A stretch of DNA of 5,236 nucleotides from Marinilabiliales bacterium (GTDB taxonomy: Bacteria > Bacteroidota > Bacteroidia > Bacteroidales > BM523), in contig PKSZ01000698.1 of the NCBI GenBank assembly GCA_002869425.1, positions 1 through 5,236 on the forward strand, written 5' to 3'. Positions 1-4,700 of this stretch are shown in pieces. How positions within the stretch are numbered: the first letter of the stretch is position 1; every line of letters starts with the position of its first letter. Both the position numbers and the translations under genes were made by a program. Under the pieces are notes generated by a model, which worked only from the letters and a program-made list of their open reading frames with translations, was not told where the DNA came from and searched no databases.

Positions 1-679
1 CACCACCAGGAAAAATAGGGATTATTCCAAGAAGATTATTGAAAAAGATGAAAAAGAAGATTGTGAGAAGGAATGGTAAAAAACGTTCGTATTTCTTCTC
101 ACCAATGGACGCTTTGGCCACATCATCACGAATAAAAAGAATCAATGGTTCAAGAAGTGATTGTATGCCTTTAGGTGCTTTGCCTTCTCTGATTTTATAT
201 TTTTTAGCTATTGAAGTAAATATCCACACAATGATTAATAAGCTGATAAATAGTGAAAGTACGTTTTTTGTTATGGAAAAATCAAGAGGAGTAACTTCTG
301 AACCATCGCTTAGTTCTTCTACAATTTTTCCTTTGTTGTCGCCACTTTCCGCGATTTTAAAACCATCGTAAGATGCATGTCCATGGTGAAATTTTGAAGA
401 TAGAAAAATGTGCAATCCTCCGTTTTTTTCACTTGTACTGTAAATGATAACCGGCAGGGGAATGGAAACGTGCGTTTCACCAACCGTCATGATATGCCAG
501 CTATGACTATCTCCAATGTGATCCATTATGAATGAACCCGCATCAAAACCTTCTTTTTCGTCATGTGCCCCAGAATGCTCGTCAGTATGATCCTTCGCAT
601 TGATGGATGTTGGATTAATCAGAAACAAAGCCAGAAAGGCAAGAATAAGTATGAGGCTTTTTTTTACTAGATGTGCCAT
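1..679 (-). CDS. atpB: F0F1 ATP synthase subunit a, Bacteroidota type with signal peptide (3' part outside window)
   Basis: Subunit a forms the proton (or Na+) half-channels next to the c-ring of the membrane F0 sector. Only the first 226 residues are inside the window; the catalytic helices with the essential Arg lie beyond the left edge. Seen: a signal peptide at about residues 1-28 ending SINA, then an exported domain of about 110 residues very rich in His (11 His between 31 and 101, including the DSHSWH and KFHHGH stretches), a first transmembrane helix at about 138-157, the loop with the KAPKGIQSLLEP and FIRDDVAK segments, and a second helix from about 199 containing FFNNLLGIIP, typical of subunit a. 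The long N-terminal extension is normal for Bacteroidota and absent from the E. coli protein. The ATG at 677-679 directly precedes the signal peptide. The gene follows the AtpI-like gene after 89 nt, and a promoter-like element lies in that gap. Family assignment is firm; ion specificity cannot be judged here. Confidence 0.95.
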   Translation of the reverse strand, partial: MAHLVKKSLILILAFLALFLINPTSINAKDHTDEHSGAHDEKEGFDAGSFIMDHIGDSHSWHIMTVGETHVSIPLPVIIYSTSEKNGGLHIFLSSKFHHGHASYDGFKIAESGDNKGKIVEELSDGSEVTPLDFSITKNVLSLFISLLIIVWIFTSIAKKYKIREGKAPKGIQSLLEPLILFIRDDVAKASIGEKKYERFLPFLLTIFFFIFFNNLLGIIPIFPGG

Positions 680-711
680 TCGGAATGACTTTAATTAATT
701 TGATTCCGAAA

Positions 712-719
712 CAAAAATA
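712..719 (-). promoter_or_regulatory. Putative Bacteroidota -7 element upstream of atpB
   Basis: On the minus strand this reads TATTTTTG, a match to the Bacteroidota -7 consensus TAnnTTTG, about 33 nt before the atpB ATG, in the only real gap of the operon. Transcription would start near 705, giving a short leader. No TTG is found at the expected -33 spacing, and the region is AT-rich enough for chance matches, so this is a candidate internal promoter only. Confidence 0.35.
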
Positions 720-768
720 ACAAAATATATTGTAAATTACTTGTGAAATACGATTAAATGCAGGTCAA

Positions 769-1161
769 TTATTGAGCCTTTTTATTTTTCGTTAATCTGA
801 GGGAATAAATGACTTCAGTAACACTGTAAACAACATAACAAACAAATAAAGAAACCACAAAAGGTATTGCATTTTCTTTGTCGTAAAAAAGAAATATTAA
901 TACTCCGAACAGATATATTAATAGCCGAATAAAGCTTAAAAGCATAAAACTATTTACAAATTTTGATGGCTTTTGTTTAAACATTTTGTTTATGAAGCGA
1001 TGACTAATTAATGCTGTGGCCAGAAAAAATAATATGACTGCAGGAAAAATATTGAAATAATACGCAGGAAAAAGGAAATTGAAAATCAACCAACCTGCAC
1101 CTGCCAGAATGGTTGAAATAATAAACAAGGACAAAATGTAGTTAGGTTGTTTTTGCGACAT
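769..1161 (-). CDS. AtpI-like four-helix membrane protein of the ATP synthase operon
   Basis: This 130-residue, very hydrophobic inner-membrane protein has four predicted helices at about residues 9-31, 37-54, 69-93 and 98-121, with a short basic loop (about 58-67) between helices 2 and 3 and a basic C-terminal tail. Size, topology and place between atpZ and atpB match AtpI, the poorly conserved accessory protein associated with c-ring assembly and, with AtpZ, with divalent cation supply in some bacteria (known from other phyla, not shown here). Arg79 in helix 3, in the stretch SFIRLLIY, and Glu116 in helix 4 are charged residues inside the membrane and could pair. The start is firm: its ATG shares one base with the atpZ stop (TAATG), implying translational coupling. 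Sequence identity to AtpI is too low for me to assert the name, so no symbol is given. Confidence 0.75.
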   Translation of the reverse strand: MSQKQPNYILSLFIISTILAGAGWLIFNFLFPAYYFNIFPAVILFFLATALISHRFINKMFKQKPSKFVNSFMLLSFIRLLIYLFGVLIFLFYDKENAIPFVVSLFVCYVVYSVTEVIYSLRLTKNKKAQ

Positions 1162-1391
1162 TATTTTTTCAATAAATCTTTGATAACAATATAGATGCTA
1201 ATTCCCACAGAAAGTATCGACAATATTACAACAAACAATGGTGATGTTTCCAGCCATTGATCTATTTTCAGTCCTCCAAATGTGCCTCCAATGATAATAA
1301 CAGCCATTTGTATTGCAATGGAAGAATATCTGGCATAGGCGTTAAGCGACTTCTTTTTCTTTTCCTTTTTTGTTTGATTCTTCCCTGGCAT
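1161..1391 (-). CDS. atpZ: AtpZ/AtpI family two-helix ATP synthase accessory protein
   Basis: The protein has 76 residues: a Lys-rich cytoplasmic tail (residues 1-15), the family signature YARYSSIAIQM (20-30) leading into helix 1, the glycine-rich turn GGTFGGLKIDQWL (35-47), and helix 2 at about 51-71. This is the AtpZ (ATPase_gene1) fold, found at the head of many atp operons and proposed to act with AtpI in Mg2+/Ca2+ handling or F0 assembly. The frame stays open upstream to an ATG at 1452-1454, but that extension has no family resemblance and lies wholly inside the bactofilin gene. The ATG at 1389-1391 gives the normal length and has an SD-like GAGGGA (1402-1407) 10 nt upstream. With this start the first 50 nt overlap the bactofilin 3' end in another frame. 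The stop overlaps the next start by one base. Confidence 0.88.
   Translation of the reverse strand: MPGKNQTKKEKKKKSLNAYARYSSIAIQMAVIIIGGTFGGLKIDQWLETSPLFVVILSILSVGISIYIVIKDLLKK
1342..1391 (-). other. Dual-coding overlap of bactofilin tail and AtpZ N-terminus
   Basis: Fifty bases are read in two frames. One gives the bactofilin end (REESNKKGKEKEVA, stop TAA at 1342-1344) and the other the AtpZ start (MPGKNQTKKEKKKKSLN). Both products are charged, flexible tails, so the A/G-rich DNA suits both. AtpZ lies in the +1 frame relative to the bactofilin. The overlap implies that ribosomes finishing the bactofilin pass over the AtpZ start, which may couple or limit AtpZ synthesis. Confidence 0.8.
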
Positions 1392-1746
1392 GGGCCATAT
1401 TTCCCTCTGACATTTTACAGGTTCCTGTGAATGATGCACCGGGTTCAACTGCAAGTTTTCCTGTTATGATATCTCCTGTTATTTGGGCGCTTTCTTTTAG
1501 ACTTAAAAGGTCTTCAACTATAATCTGTCCTTCAACTTTTCCTAAAATTTCAGAATTTTTGCATTTTATTTGCCCCTTTACTTTGCCGCTGGTTCCAATT
1601 ACTAATTTACCAGCTAAATTAATATCGCCTTCCAATTCACCATCAAAGCGAATGTCTCCTTTGGAGCGAATGGTTCCAACAATAGTGGTTCCTTCTACTA
1701 TCGTGTTCAATGCATTGGGAGAGATTTCTGAACTTTTTGATTTCAT
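1342..1746 (-). CDS. Bactofilin (polymer-forming cytoskeletal protein)
   Basis: Bactofilins self-assemble without nucleotide into non-polar filaments that scaffold cell-wall or envelope machinery at the inner membrane. This 134-residue protein shows the whole domain: an N-terminal tail (1-14), then the right-handed beta-helix from about 15 to 112 with its regular short strands and Gly turns (NTIVEGT, GDIRFDGELEGDI, GKLVIG, GKVEGQI) and the usual closing EPGASFTGTCKM. A short, charged C-terminal tail (113-134) follows, rich in Lys and Glu. Part of that tail is dual-coding, since its DNA also encodes the start of AtpZ in the +1 frame. The gene is first in the ATP synthase cluster. From memory this order (bactofilin - atpZ - small membrane protein - atpB) recurs in Bacteroidota, so the link is probably conserved, but its functional meaning is unknown. 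Confidence 0.93.
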   Translation of the reverse strand: MKSKSSEISPNALNTIVEGTTIVGTIRSKGDIRFDGELEGDINLAGKLVIGTSGKVKGQIKCKNSEILGKVEGQIIVEDLLSLKESAQITGDIITGKLAVEPGASFTGTCKMSEGNMAHAREESNKKGKEKEVA

Positions 1747-2039
1747 GTGATTATAGTTTTCAGATGTTGAAGCGCAAATATATGAAATTATTTTGTTTTG
1801 AATTGTTTAGCATGGATATAAGGTGAGATTGAAGCTGTTAAAAAATGCAAAATAGTGTTTTTTGTAATAGAATATTACCCAACTAGGCGAAGTTTGTTCC
1901 TGTAATCTTGGTGTCGATCTATGCTGTTGTATAAACAGAGTATGTGCAACGCGACATTAGTACCACTATCGCTTCACTAAATGTATTCACGTGATGTTTG
2001 TTAAAGTTGCTTTGACATTGTAATTGTTATAAATCAATA
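1747..2039. other. Intergenic region without a recognisable gene
   Basis: This gap lies between the bactofilin start and the end of the thioredoxin gene. The part next to the bactofilin (1771-1870) is about 26% GC and carries its promoter candidate. The core from about 1876 to 1980 is about 42% GC by my count, richer than its flanks. The core can fold into small hairpins: CTGTT/AACAG at 1924-1938, and GCGA-TAGT paired with ACTA-TCGC at 1951-1972 with a 3-nt bulge and 3-nt loop. No open frame in it exceeds a few dozen codons or resembles a known protein, and no U-tract follows the hairpins, so they are not ordinary terminators. An 8-bp palindrome, TCACGTGA, sits at 1987-1994. I see no clear terminator for the thioredoxin gene. 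Confidence 0.6.
1775..1782 (-). promoter_or_regulatory. Putative -7 promoter element of the bactofilin-atp operon
   Basis: On the minus strand this reads TATATTTG, an exact match to TAnnTTTG, followed by GCGC. It lies 28 nt before the bactofilin ATG, so transcription would begin around 1768-1770 with a leader of about 22-25 nt. It is the best-placed promoter candidate for the cluster. The -33 region (AT-rich, no TTG at the usual 19-21 nt spacing) is weak, which lowers the confidence. Confidence 0.5.
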
Positions 2040-3392
2040 TTACAAGGCATTGATAATACCATTGATCGTTAACGGTTTAGCAAGTATGTTCTTGTTTTTA
2101 TCAAGAATGAAAATGGTTGGAGTAGCATATATGCTATACAAATCTGCTATTTCACTTTCCCATCCAAGTAGTTCTGATGCATTAAACCAATCAAGGTCAT
2201 TTTCAGTAATATATTGCATCCAGGCCTCTTTATCGTTATCTAGTGATATGGCAATTACCTCCCAGTTTTTTTCCCCTTTTTCATCGTACATTTTTTTGAT
2301 TTCAGGAATCAGTTCTTTACAGTGGGGGCACCAGCTTGCCCAAAAAACAAGAACAATTTTATCGTTGTTGAAGTCAGACAGCTTTAAGGTGCTTCCTCTG
2401 TCATCAGTGATTGAAAAATCAGGAGCAGCCATTCCAACGGCAAGTTTGGTATAATTATCTATTCTTTTTTGCAGTGTGCTTTTGCCGTTCTCACCATCAC
2501 AGGAGTTGTCTTCGCGGTAATTTGAAGCAATGAAATCGATTACTTTGTTGAACTGAAATTTTTCAAATCCAGCCATTAAGTAATCAATGATAAAGTCATA
2601 TACTTCAGGGTTTTGGTTGCATTTTTTCATGATTATCTTAACAGCTTTAATGAACTCGTTTTCAAGGTCCTGTTGTGTTAATTCAGGGTTGCTGTACAAT
2701 GATAAGTATTTAATTATGATGTTGTTATATGCATTAGTGCGGAGTAAGCTAGTGTCAGTTAAATCAAGATTTTCAAAATAATTGTTTTTGAGAAAGCTGA
2801 GCTTTTCCTCTTCTGTCCATTCTGCCTTAATTTCGGGTGTTTTTTGGAGAGCAATTAGCTTACTTGCGTAAAGATCTGGATTGTTATCAATAATTTCTGA
2901 GATTAGCATTTCTCTTTCTTTTTGCAGTTGTGTGTATTTGCTGCAGGAAGTTTGATAATATTCATCTTCAATAGGATAGTAATTTACAACAGGTGTGATA
3001 AGGTCCAGTTGAAGTCTGAAGATTTCATCCATACTTTGAAAGGTTTTATAAATGAGGTTTTCGCTTGATTCAATCACCTGAAGGCTATCATTTGGGAAAG
3101 ATGCATGTGTAGACAATCGGATATCTTCTTTGTTATAAATAACGGTAAGCCAGGAATTGTCTGTCAGTATAATTTTGTACATACCGGGAAGGTACGTTTC
3201 GTTTAGATTGAATGATGCAAAACCAGAATCATTGGTTTCAGCAGTGTCTGTAATAAAGTTCTTTTCTCCGTAATAGCTTGCCAACAATAATTTGTTTTTA
3301 CCATATTCATTAATTTGTATGGAGAGCGTATGTGTCTGAGCTGAAATAGCCAGAGATAATAATATTAGGTAAATAAAGGGTATTGTTTTCAT
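2040..3392 (-). CDS. Exported TlpA-type thioredoxin-fold oxidoreductase with DUF4369-like N-domain
   Basis: This 450-residue periplasmic protein is probably a thiol-disulfide oxidoreductase. Seen: a signal peptide (1-18, cleavage after AISA), a beta-rich domain at about 20-105 that looks like DUF4369, a mostly helical middle (about 110-305, resembling the DUF5106-type linker), and a C-terminal TlpA/AhpC-like thioredoxin domain from about 318. That domain opens with GMAAPDFSITDDRG, has the active site WCPHC (Cys355, Cys358) after LVFWAS, and the cis-Pro loop YATPTIF (Pro425). The CPHC dipeptide is the one known from DsbA and is more oxidising there than CGPC, though loops and partners also set the potential. 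Two further Cys (150 and 259) lie in the middle domain, plus one at 298. The ATG shares one base with the ankyrin gene stop, and an SD-like AGGAAAGGAA lies 8 nt upstream, so the start is firm. The substrate is unknown. Confidence 0.9.
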   Translation of the reverse strand: MKTIPFIYLILLSLAISAQTHTLSIQINEYGKNKLLLASYYGEKNFITDTAETNDSGFASFNLNETYLPGMYKIILTDNSWLTVIYNKEDIRLSTHASFPNDSLQVIESSENLIYKTFQSMDEIFRLQLDLITPVVNYYPIEDEYYQTSCSKYTQLQKEREMLISEIIDNNPDLYASKLIALQKTPEIKAEWTEEEKLSFLKNNYFENLDLTDTSLLRTNAYNNIIIKYLSLYSNPELTQQDLENEFIKAVKIIMKKCNQNPEVYDFIIDYLMAGFEKFQFNKVIDFIASNYREDNSCDGENGKSTLQKRIDNYTKLAVGMAAPDFSITDDRGSTLKLSDFNNDKIVLVFWASWCPHCKELIPEIKKMYDEKGEKNWEVIAISLDNDKEAWMQYITENDLDWFNASELLGWESEIADLYSIYATPTIFILDKNKNILAKPLTINGIINAL

Positions 3393-3952
3393 TACTTAAG
3401 TTCCTTTCCTTTTACACCGCCTGCCAGCTGTATTGCATCAGCAATTTCTTTTGTTGAAGCGTAATCCAAAGCTGTGTTTCCATTGTCATCTGTTTGGTTA
3501 ATGTCTGCACCGTACATTATCAAATCTTCAATAATTATAACATTGTTGCTGGTAATTTTGGATGCAGCAGCTATCATGAGTGAGGTTCTTCCATTTTTCC
3601 CGGTTTCGTTAACATAGGCACCGTTGTCAAGAAGGTACTTAACAATTTTTGAATAGCCTTTTTGTGCCGACAGCATCAGCGCAGTATTTCCTCTGTCGTC
3701 TTTATCGTCTATGCCGGCGCCATAATCTACCAGAAGTTTAACCATTTCAATGTTTCCACTAAAAGCCGCCAGGTTTAGTGCAGTGTTCCCAATTCGGTCT
3801 TTTTTATGAAGACTATATCCCTTGTTTAGGAGTTCTCGCACCTTATTGATGTCTCCTTGGTGAATAGCATAATGAAGAGTAATTGTTTGTGCCGAAAGCA
3901 GTATTGGGAATAGTGTTAAAATGATAATACCTGATATACCTGTAATTTTCAT
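3392..3952 (-). CDS. Exported ankyrin-repeat protein
   Basis: The protein has 186 residues: a signal peptide (1-21, cleavage after LLSA), then about five ankyrin repeats. Repeat 1 (about 24-52) is degenerate; repeats 2 (54-86) and 3 (87-119) are canonical, with GNTALNLAAFSG and GNTALMLSAQKG helices and the AxVN/AGID-type hairpins; repeat 4 (120-156) carries an insertion around SKITSNNV; repeat 5 (157-180) is a cap. Ankyrin repeats bind proteins; no enzymatic residues are seen. Export puts it in the periplasm beside the co-encoded thioredoxin-fold protein. The frame is open upstream to a TTG at 3974-3976, but the ATG at 3950-3952 gives a clean signal peptide and is chosen. No SD-like sequence precedes it, as is common in Bacteroidota. 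The stop overlaps the next ATG (TAATG), so the two genes form an operon. The partner is unknown; it could protect or present a thioredoxin client, but that is inference. Confidence 0.88.
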   Translation of the reverse strand: MKITGISGIIILTLFPILLSAQTITLHYAIHQGDINKVRELLNKGYSLHKKDRIGNTALNLAAFSGNIEMVKLLVDYGAGIDDKDDRGNTALMLSAQKGYSKIVKYLLDNGAYVNETGKNGRTSLMIAAASKITSNNVIIIEDLIMYGADINQTDDNGNTALDYASTKEIADAIQLAGGVKGKELK

Positions 3953-4092
3953 ATTATTTGGGTATTGAACTTTCAATTCTGTGTTTGTCTTCTTTTCGTA
4001 ATCGTGATAATTTTTAAGAAAATGTTCACGGTCGATAATATTATTTTTAGTTTTGAATGTGTAAATTTAATGAAAAACATTTGCGCCGGAGA
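3953..4092. other. Divergent intergenic region (ankyrin operon / gldH-like gene)
   Basis: This 140-nt AT-rich stretch must hold promoters for both divergent units. A TAnnTTTG element for the plus-strand gene is seen at 4048-4055, preceded by the 10-bp palindrome ATAATATTAT at 4035-4044, which might be an operator or chance in AT-rich DNA. On the minus strand I find no good TAnnTTTG match, so the ankyrin promoter is unidentified. Confidence 0.5.
4048..4055 (+). promoter_or_regulatory. Putative -7 promoter element of the gldH-like gene
   Basis: TAGTTTTG matches TAnnTTTG exactly, with TTC (4025-4027, one mismatch to the -33 TTG) 20 nt upstream. Transcription would start near 4060-4062, after the first in-frame ATG (4057) and about 32 nt before the second (4093). 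This supports the downstream start for the lipoprotein. Confidence 0.45.
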
Positions 4093-4557
4093 ATGAAATG
4101 GTTTATTAGATTGATTTTTGTTGTTTTTGTTTCGCTTTTTTGCTCATGCAAATCAGATATCGCTTATGACTTTCGTGATGATGTTTTTGGTCATCGTTGG
4201 GGCGCTGAAAGGTATCTAACAACAGTTTTTTCAGTACCTGATAATGTGGGAATTTATAATATTCATCTGAGATTAAGAGTAACGGAGTCGTTTGATTTCT
4301 ACCAGATACCTGCCCGATATATTATTTATCAGGATGGCATGAAAATTCGGGAGGGAAGGTTGTATCTTTATACCCGGAGCGATGAGGGTGAATTGTTGGG
4401 GAGGCCTGATGGAGACCTAAGTGTTTTTGATTCTCTTTTATTTGATAATATTTACCTGGCAGGTGGCGAAAGATATTATATTCATTTTATTACCGAACTG
4501 GGTGTTGATATTCCTGGCATAGTTGACTATGAAGTGTATATCCGGAAATTAGTCTAA
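4093..4557 (+). CDS. GldH-like gliding-motility lipoprotein
   Basis: This 154-residue lipoprotein has a hydrophobic signal (residues 1-18) ending FCS before Cys19, the likely lipidated residue, followed by KSD, which may be part of a Bacteroidota lipoprotein export signal. The mature part resembles GldH: an aromatic/Trp segment (YDFRDDVFGHRW, 25-36), a beta strand with YNIHLRLRV (55-63), the SDEGELLGRPDGDL motif (96-109) matching the family's DxxGxxLGxxxGD region, and a closing strand with PGIVDYEVYIRK. GldH is an envelope lipoprotein needed for gliding and type IX secretion-related function in flavobacteria, but homologues also occur in non-gliders. The match is by eye and diverged, so no symbol is given. 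An upstream ATG at 4057 would add 12 residues before the signal; the ATG at 4093 has GGAG just upstream, gives a standard lipoprotein signal and fits the promoter. I do not see the RicT/PSP1-domain gene I would expect next to gldH. Confidence 0.65.
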   Translation: MKWFIRLIFVVFVSLFCSCKSDIAYDFRDDVFGHRWGAERYLTTVFSVPDNVGIYNIHLRLRVTESFDFYQIPARYIIYQDGMKIREGRLYLYTRSDEGELLGRPDGDLSVFDSLLFDNIYLAGGERYYIHFITELGVDIPGIVDYEVYIRKLV

Positions 4558-4652
4558 ACTTTCAGCAATTAATGGTTTTGATCTATTTTTTGTGTGAAAG
4601 GATTAACAGTTAGATGCCATTGGGAAGCCTAAGGGTGTAGAAACTATTTGGT
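4558..4652 (+). other. 3' flank of the gldH-like gene, nothing recognised
   Basis: About 95 nt between the lipoprotein stop and the shared terminator. No open frame of note, no stable hairpin and no known motif are visible. It probably forms the 3' untranslated region of the lipoprotein mRNA. Confidence 0.5.
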
Positions 4653-4680
4653 AAAAAAAAATCCGCCGAAGCGGATTTTA
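4653..4680 (-). terminator. Rho-independent terminator with C(UUCG)G loop
   Basis: A perfect 9-bp stem (4658-4666 with 4671-4679) encloses a 4-nt loop. On the minus strand it reads AAAATCCGC-TTCG-GCGGATTTT, closed by C-G around UUCG, an unusually stable tetraloop, and is followed by five more T, giving a run of nine. It lies 20 nt after the stop of the minus-strand barrel gene, so that is its main client. On the plus strand the same hairpin ends in only TTTTA, so it may terminate the convergent gldH-like transcript weakly. Confidence 0.9.
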
Positions 4681-4700
4681 TAGACGGACCTGTGTTATGG

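Noticed and set aside
39..371. Plus-strand open frame of 110 codons
   Set aside because: It lies antisense to atpB, whose minus-strand translation is clearly the conserved protein; the plus-strand product has no recognisable domain.
1342..1391. Programmed frameshift making a bactofilin-AtpZ fusion
   Set aside because: AtpZ is in the +1 frame relative to the bactofilin, and the A-rich tract favours -1 slipping, which would not join the two frames in that direction.
1392..1454. N-terminal extension of AtpZ by 21 residues
   Set aside because: The extra residues are a frame-shifted reading of the bactofilin core, do not resemble AtpZ, and the internal ATG has a better upstream sequence.
1370..1750. 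Plus-strand open frame of 126 codons
   Set aside because: It mirrors the bactofilin gene, whose beta-helix periodicity is unmistakable on the other strand.
1951..1972. Hairpin as terminator of the thioredoxin gene
   Set aside because: The stem is bulged and only partly GC, and no T-run follows it on the minus strand.
1987..1994. TCACGTGA palindrome as an operator
   Set aside because: It is a single 8-bp palindrome, far from any start codon and just past the end of a gene, with no second copy seen; chance is enough to explain it.
2050..2454. Plus-strand open frame of 134 codons, and a shorter one at 2587-2781
   Set aside because: Both are antisense to the thioredoxin-fold gene, and neither has a signal, a motif or a credible start context.
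3953..3976. TTG start for the ankyrin protein, adding 8 residues
   Set aside because: The downstream ATG gives a normal signal peptide; the extension places polar residues before it and uses a rare start codon.
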